Source: Sphingomonadales bacterium (lineage in GTDB: Bacteria > Pseudomonadota > Alphaproteobacteria > Sphingomonadales > Sphingomonadaceae). From it: a stretch of DNA of 64,000 nt. Location: the NCBI GenBank assembly GCA_013297725.1, contig JAAFIB010000003.1, forward strand, positions 1 through 64,000, written 5' to 3'. The notes below the pieces were generated by a model. The model ran no database searches, was not told the origin of the DNA, and saw only the letters and a list, made by a program, of their open reading frames with translations. The position numbers and the translations under genes were made by a program. This document shows, piece by piece, positions 10,037-20,382 of the stretch; position 1 is the stretch's first letter; every line of letters starts with the position of its first letter.

Positions 10037-11184
10037 TGCGCACTTTCAAATATGGCCTTGTGGCTGTTTGTAGCAAAACGATCGGTCATTCCAGCAAGGA
10101 AATCGGCGATATGTCTGCTGCGTTGCGGTTCTTCAGATGGCAAAGTAACGCGCCATTCCTGCGGCATTAAAGTGCAGTCGTTTGAATACGCTGCAAACAA
10201 ATCAGAAATAATCACACTTGCTTGCTCTGCTGCCTCAACTTGCACCGGGTGATGATAGAGATTGGCATACATAAACGCTTTCAACTGCCTTTCGCGCCCT
10301 GCCAATTCCGTTGAAAATCCGCCAATAGTGCGGCCAGCCATGCGCACGTCTTCAACAGTCTCTATGCCAAGCTCAGCTATCCGCATCCGCGTTGTTTCAA
10401 TGACATCATTGACCATAAAGCCAATCTGCTCACGCACCAATTCGCGCAGCAATGTCTCATGTGGTGCTGCAGGATAGCGATCCGCGATGGCGCACCAGCG
10501 AGCATCAATAAAGGGCAATTCGCGTAATTGATCCAGCGTCAGCAGCCCTGCCCTGATCCCGTCGTCGATATCATGATTATCATAAGCGATGTCGTCGGCA
10601 ATGGCCGCAATCTGCGCCTCTAACGAAGCAAATTGTTGCAACTCTAAAGGAAAGGCCGCGTCGACCTCGGCCAATGCCCAATGCGGTTGTTTGACCGGAC
10701 CATTGTGCTTGGCCAATCCCTCCATTAGTTCCCAGCTGAGATTCAGTCCCGGCCACAACGGATATGGGCTTTCAAGCTTTGATAGCGTTCGCAATGTCTG
10801 TGCATTGTGATCAAAGCCGCCAAATGGAGCCATTGCAGCCCCAAGCGCATCTTCGCCCGCATGGCCAAAGGGTGGATGTCCGATATCATGCGCAAGGCAA
10901 AGTGCCTCTGTCAGATCCTCATCGAGCCCTAAAGCCCGAGCAATTGTCCTACCGATTTGCGCAACTTCCAGGCTGTGCGTCAGCCGGACCCGAAAATGAT
11001 CGCCGTCTGGAGAAATAAATACCTGCGTTTTATGGCGCAAACGGCGGAATGCGATCGAGTGGATAATCCGGTCGCGATCGCGCTGAAAGATATTACGTGG
11101 GCCGCGGTTTTCCCCAGAGGGTTCGGCATATTGCCGCCCTTTGCTAGTATCAGGATTACAGGCATATTTGGCACGAGAGATCAT
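10033..11184 (-). CDS. dgt: deoxyguanosinetriphosphate triphosphohydrolase-like protein
   Basis: HD-domain hydrolase that removes triphosphate from dGTP or other dNTPs. The 383-residue protein has the metal-binding set His70 (RVRLTHSLEV), His99-Asp100 (CLAHDIGHPPFGHAGEDAL) and a late Asp in ADDIAYDNHDIDDG. The family entry motif RDRDRIIHSIAFRRLRHKTQVF is present. Length fits the type-2 dGTPase-like subfamily common in alphaproteobacteria. It is coupled by ATGA to the SDR gene and lies 41 bases after the SPOR protein gene. The exact nucleotide preference is not visible. Confidence 0.9.
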   Translation of the reverse strand: MISRAKYACNPDTSKGRQYAEPSGENRGPRNIFQRDRDRIIHSIAFRRLRHKTQVFISPDGDHFRVRLTHSLEVAQIGRTIARALGLDEDLTEALCLAHDIGHPPFGHAGEDALGAAMAPFGGFDHNAQTLRTLSKLESPYPLWPGLNLSWELMEGLAKHNGPVKQPHWALAEVDAAFPLELQQFASLEAQIAAIADDIAYDNHDIDDGIRAGLLTLDQLRELPFIDARWCAIADRYPAAPHETLLRELVREQIGFMVNDVIETTRMRIAELGIETVEDVRMAGRTIGGFSTELAGRERQLKAFMYANLYHHPVQVEAAEQASVIISDLFAAYSNDCTLMPQEWRVTLPSEEPQRSRHIADFLAGMTDRFATNSHKAIFESAQ

Positions 11185-11225
11185 AACGACTGCCTTTGCA
11201 CGGGCAGAGCGTTTTTCGCCAGCGG

Positions 11226-13199
11226 CTATTTACTTTTCAACTTCTCGATCTGATCAGCCTTACCGCTTTGCCAGACAAAACCGTTACCACCAGCTTTGCG
11301 GAAATCAGCTTCCCATTTTTTTGCAGATTTCATGTCGGGGAATGATCCAACCAGCAAACGGCGGGTTTTGCCCCATTCGGCCGTCCAGCCCTCTTGTTTG
11401 GCAAACAATGCGGCATTTTTCTTTGCCAAGCGCCGATAGTCATAGCCCAGCCCTGTTGCATCTGCACCCGTTGCGATCTGCACAAATATACGCGGGGTAG
11501 ATGCTGGCAGCTTTGCATTCTTAGTAGCTGGTTCGGCCTTTGCAGTGACCGCCTCTGGCTTGGGCGTCGCGGTCTTTATCTTCTTCAAATCGACAGGGGC
11601 AACCGATGGACGCTTCTCGTCCTCAGGGACTTCGATGGATTCTACCAGCGCGCCCAAATCAAAGCTTTTTTCGGTGGCTACAGCGACGGGCGTCGGCTCA
11701 ACAGGCGTTGGTTCAACATACTTTGGTTCTTCAATTACAGGTTGGGCAACTGGCTGTATCTCGGCAGATGCTATAACAGTTGGTGGCGTTTGATTGAGAA
11801 CCTTGTTGGGATCGACACTTTCAAAGCCAGGACCAATTGGGCCTTTTTCAGCAATTTTGGTGTCAAACACTGTGGGCGCTTTTTCCTCAACGACAGGTTT
11901 GGCCTCAACAGGAATAGTGTTTGTAAATATAGGTTTATTATTCGCAACAACGACTGGTTCGTCTTTCGCAGCCGGAATGGTCGCAGGCACAATAGGGTCA
12001 TTTTTAACAGCTGGCAGAGAGGCGGCTTGTTTGATTACAGCTGGACCAGTGGCGGGAAGTTCCTGTGTTTCGATTTTAGGCTTTGCCAAAGCCGGAAGCG
12101 CAATCCTTACTGGCGGCCGAGCGGCCTCTGGTGGCGGCAACTGAGTACCTGGAATTGCTGTTACCTTCGCGCGCGCTGCTGCATCAACGGCTTGCTGAGC
12201 CGATGCTGTGCTAAAATCGGCATCTTTAGGCTTTGGTTTTTTATCCTTTGCACCGGGCTTTAACGCCTTATCGGGCTTAACCGCTGCGACCTTTGTCCCA
12301 AGCGGCTCACCTGACGGAATTAACCGCCCATCGCCACCTTTGGGCACAGGCTTTGCGCCAGTTGCCGTTGCAAGGGTTCGCACCGCATCGCTATCTTCGC
12401 CTATATCGGAACCGATAGGGAAGTGCCCGAAGTGCATAGCAGCGGCCTGTTGGGCCGACGTCAGGCGCGACATGTTGCGGAAATAGCCCTCCATCCGCCG
12501 TGCTTCGCGCTCTGGCAGAAACCCAGCTGCGATTTTGCCTGCTTCCTTTGCATCACCGCGCGCGGCCAGCATTAAGGCGCGCGCGCGCCAAGCCTCTGGA
12601 TTTTCTCGCTGCAACATCGGGACCAGCAACCGGTCAGCTTCATCTTTGCGGCCGGCAAGCGATAAAGAGATTGCGTGCCGCAACGTCACTTCATCACTGT
12701 TGCCATTGGATGCGGCCATGACATAATCGCGTTCTGCCCGTTCAAAATTACCCAACAGGTCAAATGCCAAACCGCGATCAAGCGCAAAGCTGCGCTCGCT
12801 AGCACCCAGACGCACTGCTTCATCAAACAGGCTTAGCGCCTCGAAGGGATTTTCGCGCCGGACCTGCGCTATTCCCAGCCCGACCTTTATCCGCGCGTCG
12901 GCAGGCTGGATCGCACCCGCTTTTGTAAAGAAATTAAACGCCGCGTCATAATCGCCCAGTTTGATCGCGGCATAGCCCGCATCGGTCAAAGCAAAGCTAT
13001 CGGTTGGACGCTGCGCAATCCGGCGTACGGCATCGCGCAGCTCTGCGGCTCCTGCTGGCTCTTGTTTAACAACTGGCGGTTTCGGCGTGGCGGTATCGAG
13101 CGCATCCAAGGCGGATTCATCCGCATCCTGCATCGCAAATGCGGCGCTAGGGGCGACTAAAATAGCAGCCAAGCCGATATGTAACAATGTTACCTTCAT
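11226..13199 (-). CDS. exported TPR protein with C-terminal SPOR domain
   Basis: About 657 residues from the start I prefer. An upstream start at 13235 would add 12 residues before a clear signal peptide (MKVTLLHIGLAAILVAPSAAFA). The first third holds TPR-type repeats (DYDAAFNFFTKAGAIQPADARIKVGLGIAQ and following). A long low-complexity linker rich in Pro, Val, Lys and Ala follows, about residues 270-560. The last 80 residues form a SPOR domain (RIFVQIATGAD through LLVGSFPDMKSAKKWEADFRKAG), which in other proteins binds denuded septal peptidoglycan. It sits directly downstream of ftsZ on the same strand. A role in division or wall organisation is an inference. Confidence 0.85.
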   Translation of the reverse strand: MKVTLLHIGLAAILVAPSAAFAMQDADESALDALDTATPKPPVVKQEPAGAAELRDAVRRIAQRPTDSFALTDAGYAAIKLGDYDAAFNFFTKAGAIQPADARIKVGLGIAQVRRENPFEALSLFDEAVRLGASERSFALDRGLAFDLLGNFERAERDYVMAASNGNSDEVTLRHAISLSLAGRKDEADRLLVPMLQRENPEAWRARALMLAARGDAKEAGKIAAGFLPEREARRMEGYFRNMSRLTSAQQAAAMHFGHFPIGSDIGEDSDAVRTLATATGAKPVPKGGDGRLIPSGEPLGTKVAAVKPDKALKPGAKDKKPKPKDADFSTASAQQAVDAAARAKVTAIPGTQLPPPEAARPPVRIALPALAKPKIETQELPATGPAVIKQAASLPAVKNDPIVPATIPAAKDEPVVVANNKPIFTNTIPVEAKPVVEEKAPTVFDTKIAEKGPIGPGFESVDPNKVLNQTPPTVIASAEIQPVAQPVIEEPKYVEPTPVEPTPVAVATEKSFDLGALVESIEVPEDEKRPSVAPVDLKKIKTATPKPEAVTAKAEPATKNAKLPASTPRIFVQIATGADATGLGYDYRRLAKKNAALFAKQEGWTAEWGKTRRLLVGSFPDMKSAKKWEADFRKAGGNGFVWQSGKADQIEKLKSK

Positions 13200-13247
13200 G
13201 AGAACCTTAATGGTATCGCACCGATCCATATGCAAAGCAAAGCACTA

Positions 13248-13288
13248 ATGCCGTCGATCAAGCGTTTCAAGCGCCCGATCAACGGCAT
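13248..13288 (-). terminator. imperfect hairpin downstream of ftsZ
   Basis: Arms ATGCCGT (13248-13254) and ACGGCAT (13282-13288) enclose a register-preserving GATC/GATC pairing and a GCG/CGC pairing around the loop TTCAA. It begins 30 bases after the ftsZ stop on the minus strand and is followed by a T-rich stretch (GTGCTTTGCTTTG). A terminator or attenuator separating ftsZ from the TPR-SPOR gene is likely but not certain. Confidence 0.45.
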
Positions 13289-13317
13289 ATGTTTTACGAT
13301 ACTAGCCGCAAACAGGC

Positions 13318-14844
13318 TTAGTTATTGCTTTGCCGATCCAAAAAACGCGGGATGTTGAGGCCAGGTGCAGAGTTGTCCTCTTCTTCCTCGTCATCACCAC
13401 GCGATAATCCGCGCGACAGATTGGTCATCCGTTCAAACAGCGTTCCACCGGTGGTCGAAATACGCGGCGCTGGTGATGACGGTTCGCTTGGCATATCCGA
13501 AGTATCTTCAAATGACCTCTGGAACGATCCCGAATTGTCACCCGCATCCGCCGCAGTTTCCTCTGCAGCAGGTACATCTTCAGCCATATGAACTTCGCCT
13601 AGCTCAAGAAAGTCTCCGCCGTCAGCCTCTTCCGCCTCTTCAGCTTCGGCCTCACCTAAAACAAGGGCATTTTGATCATCTTCGCCGGTTGTTTCTTCCG
13701 CCGGCGTGTAGCCCGTTGGCACTTCGTTCGCTACAAAAGCGTCAGCTTCAGCGGCTTCAGCTTCAGGAGCTTCCACTACCGGAGCCTCAACCACAGGTTC
13801 TGGCGTAAATACCGGTGCAGAAGCGCGTGAAACCTTGTCAAATGCAAATGAACGCGCAGGCTGCGCCGATGGGGATGAATCCTGATCAATACCGGTGGCA
13901 ACCACGGACACGCGGATTTTACCGTTCAGGTTATCATTGAACGCTGAACCCCAGATGATGTTCGCATCGGGATCAACCAGCTCGCGGATATGGTTTGCGG
14001 CCTCGTCAACTTCCATCAGGCGCATGTCTTCGCCGCCAGTGATTGAAATGATAACGCCTTTTGCGCCCTGCATCGACACGCCGTCGAGCAATGGGTTGGC
14101 AATGGCACGTTCGGCAGCTTCAAGAGCACGTCCGTCGCCCTCTGCTTCACCAGTGCCCATCATCGCTTTGCCCATTTCATGCATCACAGAACGCACATCG
14201 GCAAAGTCGAGGTTGATCAGGCCCGGCATAACCATAAGGTCAGTGATCCCGCGCACACCCTGTTGCAGCACTTCGTCAGCAAGCAAGAACGCTTCTTTGA
14301 ACGTTGTGTTCGGGTTAGCGACCAAGAACAGGTTCTGGTTCGGAATAACGATCAACGTGTCGACATGTTCTTGCAGCTCGGCAATTCCTGCTTCGCAAGA
14401 CCGCATCCGCCGCTGTCCTTCAAACAAGAACGGCTTGGTAACAACACCAACAGTCAAAATGTTCATTTCGCGTGCGGCACGGGCGATAACTGGCGCCGCG
14501 CCAGTTCCGGTGCCTCCACCCATGCCCGCAGCGATAAAGCACATATGCGCGCCGCTAAGCGCCTGTTTAACCAGTTCCAATGTTTCTTCAGCAGCGGCAC
14601 GACCGACTTCGGGCCGCGACCCAGCGCCAAGGCCTTGGGTGATATCTGGACCCAGCTGAATGCGGAATTCGGCTGGTGAAGAATTCAACGCCTGTGCATC
14701 AGTATTGGCAACAATGAAGTCGACACCCTCAACCCGGGCATTGATCATGTTGGCAATCGCATTTCCTCCTGCGCCCCCAACACCAATCACTGCAATTTTC
14801 GGCCGAAGTTCATCAACAACCGGTGGTCCAATATTGATGCTCAT
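13318..14844 (-). CDS. ftsZ: cell division protein FtsZ
   Basis: Tubulin-like GTPase that forms the division ring. The globular domain (about residues 15-320) contains the nucleotide motif [10 protein letters not shown], the tubulin signature GGGTGTG (109-115) and [11 protein letters not shown]. An unusually long acidic, Glu/Ala-rich linker (about 330-490) leads to the conserved C-terminal peptide [10 protein letters not shown], which contacts FtsA and other partners. At 508 residues it is much longer than the E. coli protein but normal for alphaproteobacteria. GGGAG precedes the ATG. The 125-base gap to ftsA is the largest inside the cluster and probably holds a dedicated promoter, which I could not place exactly. 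Confidence 0.98.
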   Translation of the reverse strand: MSINIGPPVVDELRPKIAVIGVGGAGGNAIANMINARVEGVDFIVANTDAQALNSSPAEFRIQLGPDITQGLGAGSRPEVGRAAAEETLELVKQALSGAHMCFIAAGMGGGTGTGAAPVIARAAREMNILTVGVVTKPFLFEGQRRMRSCEAGIAELQEHVDTLIVIPNQNLFLVANPNTTFKEAFLLADEVLQQGVRGITDLMVMPGLINLDFADVRSVMHEMGKAMMGTGEAEGDGRALEAAERAIANPLLDGVSMQGAKGVIISITGGEDMRLMEVDEAANHIRELVDPDANIIWGSAFNDNLNGKIRVSVVATGIDQDSSPSAQPARSFAFDKVSRASAPVFTPEPVVEAPVVEAPEAEAAEADAFVANEVPTGYTPAEETTGEDDQNALVLGEAEAEEAEEADGGDFLELGEVHMAEDVPAAEETAADAGDNSGSFQRSFEDTSDMPSEPSSPAPRISTTGGTLFERMTNLSRGLSRGDDEEEEDNSAPGLNIPRFLDRQSNN

Positions 14845-14969
14845 GTCTTAGTCGCTCCCTCGCCAACAATTGGCTTAATCATACGATAACTTTCCTTTTG
14901 CATATTTTTATCCACAAAACGACCAAAAGTTACCCACAGGCTAGTTGATCGTTGCGGCTATGCCGGGCG

Positions 14970-16226
14970 TCAGAAGTTTTCCCGGATAATCTGCAAAATA
15001 CGCGTAATTACACCGGGTTTCGCCCCGGCATGTCCTGGATCATCAACGCCCAAACCCAGCTTAAGATCAACAGGGTTTGACTGTGCATAAATAATCAATC
15101 CTGCCAGAGTCGAAAAGGCTGGGCCGCTATGCGCCTCCGGAAGTCCTAGCAGACCTGTTGGACGTCCAATACGCACTGTGCGGCCAAGTGCACCCTGCAT
15201 ATGATCGGCTAAGCCTTTCAGTTCCGCACCGCCACCTGTCAGAACGACATGATGCTTTCCAGGTGCCGAGAAACCCAGTCCCTTCAACGCTTTGCCGATA
15301 TCGGCAACAAGCGGATCAACGCGTTGGCAAATCACCGAGTTCAATTGCGCACGCGTGATTTTTGGGCGTTCTTGGCCGCTGTTGTCCTCTGGATCGCTTA
15401 CATCCAAAACGTCTTGATGGTCACGCGGGTTTGACTGTGCCGAACCATCGCGGCATTTCAGCCGCTCTGCCTCTGCACGCCGCAAACCAAATGTTGCTGC
15501 GATATCATCTGTAATGTCTGACGCGCCCTGATTTAGAGTGTGCAAACCCACCAGCATACCGCCAACAAAGACTGAAACATTCGTAACAGCAGCGCCCATT
15601 TCCACCAGCGCAACACCCAGTTCGCGTTCTTCGGTTGTTAAACAGGCAAGGCCCGCCGCAAGCGGTGCTGCAACCACCGCCTCAACACCAAGATGCGCTG
15701 CGCGTGCTGTCATATCCAGATTGCGGACAGGGGCAGGTTCAGCAAGCACCACATGAATATCAACGCCCAGCCGGTCAGCATACAGCCCCAACGGGCTAGC
15801 TACGCCGCCAACACCGTCGATGGAATACAAAGTCGGGCTGATATGCAGCGGGGTTTTACCGCGCGGATCAACATTGGCACGCCCCGCCATCAACAGGTCA
15901 TCAATATCAACTTGTTCGATCCTGTCGCCGCCAAGATCAATCTCAGCCGGAGCCAATTGGCTATCCAGCCCGCCTGCAGAGATTCCCAGCCACACGCGTT
16001 CGATGTTGGTCCCTGCAATCCGCTCCGCTTGCTCAACAGCCTGCCGTGCGGATAGTTCGGCTAGCTGAATGTCGGCAACGCAACCCCGCGTTACGCCTTT
16101 GCTTTCGCGCTGTCCGCTGCCCAATACTGTCAGTGTGCCATCATCACCAACACCGGCGATCAGGGCCGATACTTTTGACGAGCCAATATCGAGTGCTGAA
16201 ATAATTTTCTCGAACTTTGCAACCAT
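14970..16226 (-). CDS. ftsA: cell division protein FtsA
   Basis: Actin-like ATPase that tethers FtsZ to the membrane and recruits later division proteins. The 418-residue protein has the phosphate-1 motif ALDIGSSKVSALIA near the N-terminus, the SHS2 subdomain region (residues about 80-160, DRIEQVDIDDLLMAGRA), VVLTGGGAELKGL near the end and a C-terminal amphipathic segment (GVITRILQIIRENF) for membrane binding. The ATG shares one base with the ftsQ stop (TGATG), so translation is coupled. Length is normal. Confidence 0.96.
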   Translation of the reverse strand: MVAKFEKIISALDIGSSKVSALIAGVGDDGTLTVLGSGQRESKGVTRGCVADIQLAELSARQAVEQAERIAGTNIERVWLGISAGGLDSQLAPAEIDLGGDRIEQVDIDDLLMAGRANVDPRGKTPLHISPTLYSIDGVGGVASPLGLYADRLGVDIHVVLAEPAPVRNLDMTARAAHLGVEAVVAAPLAAGLACLTTEERELGVALVEMGAAVTNVSVFVGGMLVGLHTLNQGASDITDDIAATFGLRRAEAERLKCRDGSAQSNPRDHQDVLDVSDPEDNSGQERPKITRAQLNSVICQRVDPLVADIGKALKGLGFSAPGKHHVVLTGGGAELKGLADHMQGALGRTVRIGRPTGLLGLPEAHSGPAFSTLAGLIIYAQSNPVDLKLGLGVDDPGHAGAKPGVITRILQIIRENF

Positions 16227-17149
16227 CAGGCAGCACCCTCGGCTTTTGAGGATTTTTTCGGTGCTGCTTCGGATTTCAGTTCCACGGGCTTCGCTTTGGG
16301 CGCCTCGCGCATGTACATGCGGTCTGGATCACGCAGATCGAAATGGATGATGTTGCGTTCCAACAAACGGTGAATACCGTCCATGCGCGTAAAGTTTACC
16401 AACGCTTGCGCCGCCAGCTCATCGCCCTCTGGCAAGGCCAAAGTCTCGCCTGTGCGAAAACGTAAATCCCAGCGGCGATTGCCAACCCATGTTGCGCCCG
16501 CAACTTGACTTTTCAACGACTGCGCTTTGTCGAGCAATTCGCGCAGCGCGACCAGTTGTTTGTCAGCATTTGCACCTGTCACCAGCGGCATCGATCCAAT
16601 CTGGTTTTCCGCAACGCTGTCGAGCACTACGCCTTCATCGTCTAGCAATTGATAGACACCATCATGCTGCCAGACAGCCACGGGTTTGCGTTCGGTAATT
16701 TCAACGTAGAGCTTGGTAGGCAGCTGGCGCGAAATGCGGACGTCCTTGATCCAGCCATATGTGCTCAAATCCTTGCGGATCGCATCGATATCGACCAGCA
16801 AGATCGGCCCTTTGGCGCGTTCAAGGATAATGTCATAGACCTTCATCTGGTCAACGCGGCGCGTGCCGACGATTTCGATATCTTCAACCTTAAATCCGGC
16901 TTTGGCTGTGAGCTCTCCATATTGCCGATAGGCCGATTGCGGCACGCCAAACCAGTTTGCGACCAGCAGCGCCGCCACAAACAGCACGGCCAAGATCGCA
17001 TAGGTCAGGAACCGCTGCACCTCTGCCTGTGTAAACGGCAGCGATTGCAACAGCCGGTCAAACCAGCTGGTCTGGCGTACCTGTTTACGCGGAGCCCGTT
17101 TGCGTGCCCGGGGCGTAGGCTTGCTTCCTCTGCGAACGACAGTGCTCAT
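16226..17149 (-). CDS. ftsQ: cell division protein FtsQ
   Basis: Single-pass divisome protein linking early and late division components. The 307-residue protein has a basic cytoplasmic N-tail (RRGSKPTPRARKRAPRKQ), one transmembrane helix (about residues 49-68, LTYAILAVLFVAALLVANWF), a POTRA domain starting KVEDIEIVGTRRVD, and the FtsQ domain with ITERKPVAVWQHDG and a late LRDPDRMYMRE. The Lys/Ala-rich tail is disordered. It lies 13 bases after ddl and is coupled to ftsA. Confidence 0.95.
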   Translation of the reverse strand: MSTVVRRGSKPTPRARKRAPRKQVRQTSWFDRLLQSLPFTQAEVQRFLTYAILAVLFVAALLVANWFGVPQSAYRQYGELTAKAGFKVEDIEIVGTRRVDQMKVYDIILERAKGPILLVDIDAIRKDLSTYGWIKDVRISRQLPTKLYVEITERKPVAVWQHDGVYQLLDDEGVVLDSVAENQIGSMPLVTGANADKQLVALRELLDKAQSLKSQVAGATWVGNRRWDLRFRTGETLALPEGDELAAQALVNFTRMDGIHRLLERNIIHFDLRDPDRMYMREAPKAKPVELKSEAAPKKSSKAEGAA

Positions 17150-17162
17150 GATGATTGCCCCC

Positions 17163-18086
17163 TCATGCCAGCGCCTCTTTGACCAGCTGGTCTACCAATG
17201 CGGCATAGCTGATGCCCATCTGCTTGGCTTGTTCGGGGACAAGACTAAGCGGTGTCATGCCGGGCTGGGTATTGGTTTCCAGCACAAACACCCCATCGCG
17301 GCCCAGTTCATCATCCCAGCGGAAATCGGTGCGCGATGCGCCTTTGCAACCGAGCAGTTCATGCGCACGCTGCGCCAGCTCCATCATATAATCCTCGATA
17401 TCCTGTGGGATATCGGCGGGGCAGATATGCTCGGTCAGGCCGTCGGTATACTTCGCATCGAAATCATAGAAGCCGCTTTTGGGTTTCAATTCGGTAACGC
17501 ATAATGGCTTGCCGCCCAGCACCGCGACCGTCAGTTCGCGGCCTTTGATAAAGGGTTCCGCAAGCAGACTGTCAAATTCCTGCCACGGCCCCTTAGCATC
17601 GCGCGAGATCGGGTCGCCGTAATTGCTATCCGCCTTTACGATGGCGACGCCAACAGAGCTGCCTTCATTGACCGGCTTTAACACATAAGGTCGCGGCAAC
17701 GGATCGCCAGAATACAGGCTTTCGCTGTCAACTATCGTACCCTTTGGCATCGGAATACCGCCGGGAACAAGCCGCTGCTTCGTTAGCTCTTTGTCGATCG
17801 CAATCACCGATGTGACCATACCGCTATGCGTGTATTTGATCCCCATCAGATCCAGCATACCCTGCACGCTGCCATCCTCACCGGGAACGCCGTGGAGCGC
17901 GTTGAACACAACATCGGGCCGTAATCCAGCCAGAACCTGCGCTACATTGCGGTCCATATCAACGCGGCTGACTTTATAGCCCTGCTCCTCAAGCGCATCG
18001 GCCACGCCATTGCCGCTCATCAGCGACACCGGACGTTCGTTGGACCAGCCACCCATCAGGACTGCAACGTGGATTGGCTCGCTCAC
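17163..18086 (-). CDS. ddl: D-alanine--D-alanine ligase
   Basis: ATP-grasp enzyme making the D-Ala-D-Ala dipeptide for MurF. Seen: MGGWSNERPVSLMSGNGV near the start, the ATP-grasp motifs PYVLKPVNEGSSVGV and KGRELTVAVLGG, and the C-terminal metal-binding FVLETNTQPGMTP. An ATG at 18116 would overlap murB by 34 bases. The GTG at 18086 overlaps the murB stop as GTGA, like the neighbouring junctions, and starts at [13 protein letters not shown] (307 residues), so I prefer it. The gene is part of the continuous dcw transcript. Confidence 0.95.
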   Translation of the reverse strand: MSEPIHVAVLMGGWSNERPVSLMSGNGVADALEEQGYKVSRVDMDRNVAQVLAGLRPDVVFNALHGVPGEDGSVQGMLDLMGIKYTHSGMVTSVIAIDKELTKQRLVPGGIPMPKGTIVDSESLYSGDPLPRPYVLKPVNEGSSVGVAIVKADSNYGDPISRDAKGPWQEFDSLLAEPFIKGRELTVAVLGGKPLCVTELKPKSGFYDFDAKYTDGLTEHICPADIPQDIEDYMMELAQRAHELLGCKGASRTDFRWDDELGRDGVFVLETNTQPGMTPLSLVPEQAKQMGISYAALVDQLVKEALA

Positions 18087-18979
18087 TTTTTCACTCCCAC
18101 GCGTTGAATTTCCCAATGCAGATCAATGCCCGATTTTGCTTTTACCCGGGCGCGAACTTCTTCGCCCAATGCCTCGATATCGGCGCTGGTTGCATCGCCT
18201 GTATTGATCATAAAATTGGTGTGCTTTTCCGAAACCTGTGCGCCGCCGATCATCAGACCGCGGCAGCCCGCCTCATCGACCAGCTGCCAAGCTTTATGGC
18301 CGTCGGGGTTCTTAAAGGTTGAACCGCCGGTTTTGGAACGCAGCGGTTGTGATGCTTCACGCGCAGCCGAGATGCGGTCCATTTCTGACTGGATTACGTC
18401 TGGCTCGCCCGGCTTACCGCGAAAGCGGGCGGCAACCACAATTGCACCATCGGGCAGTTCGCTATGGCGATAGCTATAATGCAAATCAGCGGCCGAAAGC
18501 GTTGCCAAATCACCATTACGCAGCACGACATCGCAATCGATCAATATGTCCTTTACCTCGCCGCCATAGGCGCCGCCGTTCATGCGGACAAAGCCGCCCA
18601 CTGTGCCGGGGATAGAGCGTAGGAATTCCAAACCGGCTATGGCGGCATCACGCGCAGTCGATGAAACCAAGATGCCGGATGCTCCGCCGCCGCAATCAAG
18701 CACAGTGTCCTCGACCGCATCGACTTTAGCAAACGGTTTGCCAAGGCGGACAACAACGCCGGGAAAGCCGCCGTCACGCACAATCAAATTGGAACCAAGC
18801 CCCAACGCCATAACAGGCGTGGCTGGATCTAGATCGCGCAAGAACCCTTGCAGATCGGCGATGTCTTTAGGCTCAAACAACCATTCCGCCGCACCGCCCG
18901 ATTTGAACCACACCAAAGGAGCCAGCGGCGCGTTCGCCGTCAGCTTTCCTGAAACTTTGGGGAGTTCAGCAACGATCAT
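18083..18979 (-). CDS. murB: UDP-N-acetylenolpyruvoylglucosamine reductase
   Basis: FAD-dependent reductase that converts UDP-GlcNAc-enolpyruvate to UDP-MurNAc with NADPH. FAD-binding motifs are [19 protein letters not shown] and the [19 protein letters not shown] segment. The type-I active-site serine region [23 protein letters not shown] and the end motif [12 protein letters not shown] are present. An upstream ATG at 19048 would overlap murC by over 70 bases. The ATG at 18979 overlaps the murC stop as ATGA and gives 298 residues. MurA is not in this window. Confidence 0.96.
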   Translation of the reverse strand: MIVAELPKVSGKLTANAPLAPLVWFKSGGAAEWLFEPKDIADLQGFLRDLDPATPVMALGLGSNLIVRDGGFPGVVVRLGKPFAKVDAVEDTVLDCGGGASGILVSSTARDAAIAGLEFLRSIPGTVGGFVRMNGGAYGGEVKDILIDCDVVLRNGDLATLSAADLHYSYRHSELPDGAIVVAARFRGKPGEPDVIQSEMDRISAAREASQPLRSKTGGSTFKNPDGHKAWQLVDEAGCRGLMIGGAQVSEKHTNFMINTGDATSADIEALGEEVRARVKAKSGIDLHWEIQRVGVKK

Positions 18980-20382
18980 CCCTTTGCCGCCTTCATGGCA
19001 TCGGCAAGGCCCGCGGCCCATTTGGTGATATCGCCTGCGCCAAGGCAAACGACCAGATCGCCATCACGCGTTGTTGCTGCCAATTCCTTGGCCAGCGCCT
19101 CTGCGCTTTCAATCTCTGCGGCGCTATGGTGGCCGCGCCGTTTGATTTTACCGACCAATTCCGCACTGCTGACGCCTTCAATCGGGCTTTCACCCGCTGC
19201 ATACACTGGCGACACATACACAACATCGGCATCGTTAAAGGCTGTTGCGAAATCTTCCATTAAGTTGCCAAGGCGTGTGAAACGATGCGGCTGACATACC
19301 GCGATCACGCGGCCAGTTGCGCCTTCGCGTGCGGCAGATAGAACTGCGCGGATCTCGACCGGATGATGGCCGTAATCGTCAATGATGGTAACACCGCCGA
19401 CTTCGCCAACCTTGGTAAAGCGCCGCTTCACGCCACCAAATTTGGCAAAGCCTGCCTGCACTTGCGTGTCACTCATGCCGCGCTCTAAGCCGACGGCAAT
19501 CGCCGCCAGCGCATTTTGCACATTGTGACGGCCAGACATGGGCAGGAACACATCGGCAATCTCCCGCTTGCTGCCATCACGCGCGCGGATCACCACATCA
19601 AAAGTATTGCCGCCCAATTCGTGACGCACATTGTCGGCACGAATGTCTGCCTGTGCAGAAAAGCCGTAAGTCAGTATCCGCCGGTCGCGGATGCGCGGAA
19701 TGATTGCCTGCACCTCTGGATGATCGAGACAAAGGATCGCCACGCCGTAGAAAGGCACATTTTCGATGAATTCGATATAGGCGGCCTTGGCCTTATCAAA
19801 ATCGCCATAATGATCGAGATGTTCCGGATCGATGTTGGTGACGACCGCGATTGTGCCATCAAGGCGCAGGAAACTACCGTCGCTTTCATCGGCCTCGACC
19901 ACCATCCAGTCGCTGTCGCCCAAACGTGCGTTCGACCCGTAATTGTTGATGATGCCACCGTTGATGACAGTGGGGTCAAGCCCGCCAGCATCCAGCATGG
20001 CCGCGATCAGCGAGGTTGTCGTTGTTTTGCCGTGTGTTCCAGCAACTGCGACCGTATATTTCAACCGCATCAGTTCAGCGAGCATCTCTGCACGGCGAAC
20101 CAATGGAATGCGCCGTTCCAGCGCCGCCTCAACCTCTGGATTGCCGCGCTTTACCGCTGTGGACGTAACCACCACTGCAGCATCGCCCAAATTCTCTGCG
20201 GCATGGCCGATCATGACCTTGATCCCGCGTTTACGCAGGCCCTCGACGACATAGCCCTCTGCAATGTCGGAGCCTTGCACCGCATAGCCCAGATTATGCA
20301 TCACCTCGGCAATGCCAGACATTCCGATGCCACCAATGCCAACAAAATGGATGGTCCCAATGTCGGTGCCCACGCCCTTCAT
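18976..20382 (-). CDS. murC: UDP-N-acetylmuramate--L-alanine ligase
   Basis: Adds the first amino acid, L-Ala, to UDP-MurNAc. The 468-residue Mur ligase has the N-terminal Rossmann start [17 protein letters not shown], the P-loop [13 protein letters not shown], the central [10 protein letters not shown] motif with [13 protein letters not shown], and the C-terminal [11 protein letters not shown] and CQPHRFTRL motifs specific for MurC. It is ATGA-coupled to both murG and murB. No anomaly was seen. Confidence 0.97.
   Translation of the reverse strand: MKGVGTDIGTIHFVGIGGIGMSGIAEVMHNLGYAVQGSDIAEGYVVEGLRKRGIKVMIGHAAENLGDAAVVVTSTAVKRGNPEVEAALERRIPLVRRAEMLAELMRLKYTVAVAGTHGKTTTTSLIAAMLDAGGLDPTVINGGIINNYGSNARLGDSDWMVVEADESDGSFLRLDGTIAVVTNIDPEHLDHYGDFDKAKAAYIEFIENVPFYGVAILCLDHPEVQAIIPRIRDRRILTYGFSAQADIRADNVRHELGGNTFDVVIRARDGSKREIADVFLPMSGRHNVQNALAAIAVGLERGMSDTQVQAGFAKFGGVKRRFTKVGEVGGVTIIDDYGHHPVEIRAVLSAAREGATGRVIAVCQPHRFTRLGNLMEDFATAFNDADVVYVSPVYAAGESPIEGVSSAELVGKIKRRGHHSAAEIESAEALAKELAATTRDGDLVVCLGAGDITKWAAGLADAMKAAKG

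Noticed and set aside
11394-12263. 289-codon open frame on the plus strand inside the TPR-SPOR gene
   Set aside because: Antisense to a well-supported coding region; the translation is rich in Cys, Trp and Phe without domain motifs, a typical shadow of the Ala/Pro/Lys-rich frame.
13895-14659. 254-codon plus-strand frame antisense to ftsZ
   Set aside because: Covers the conserved GTPase domain in reverse; no ribosome site or family motif.
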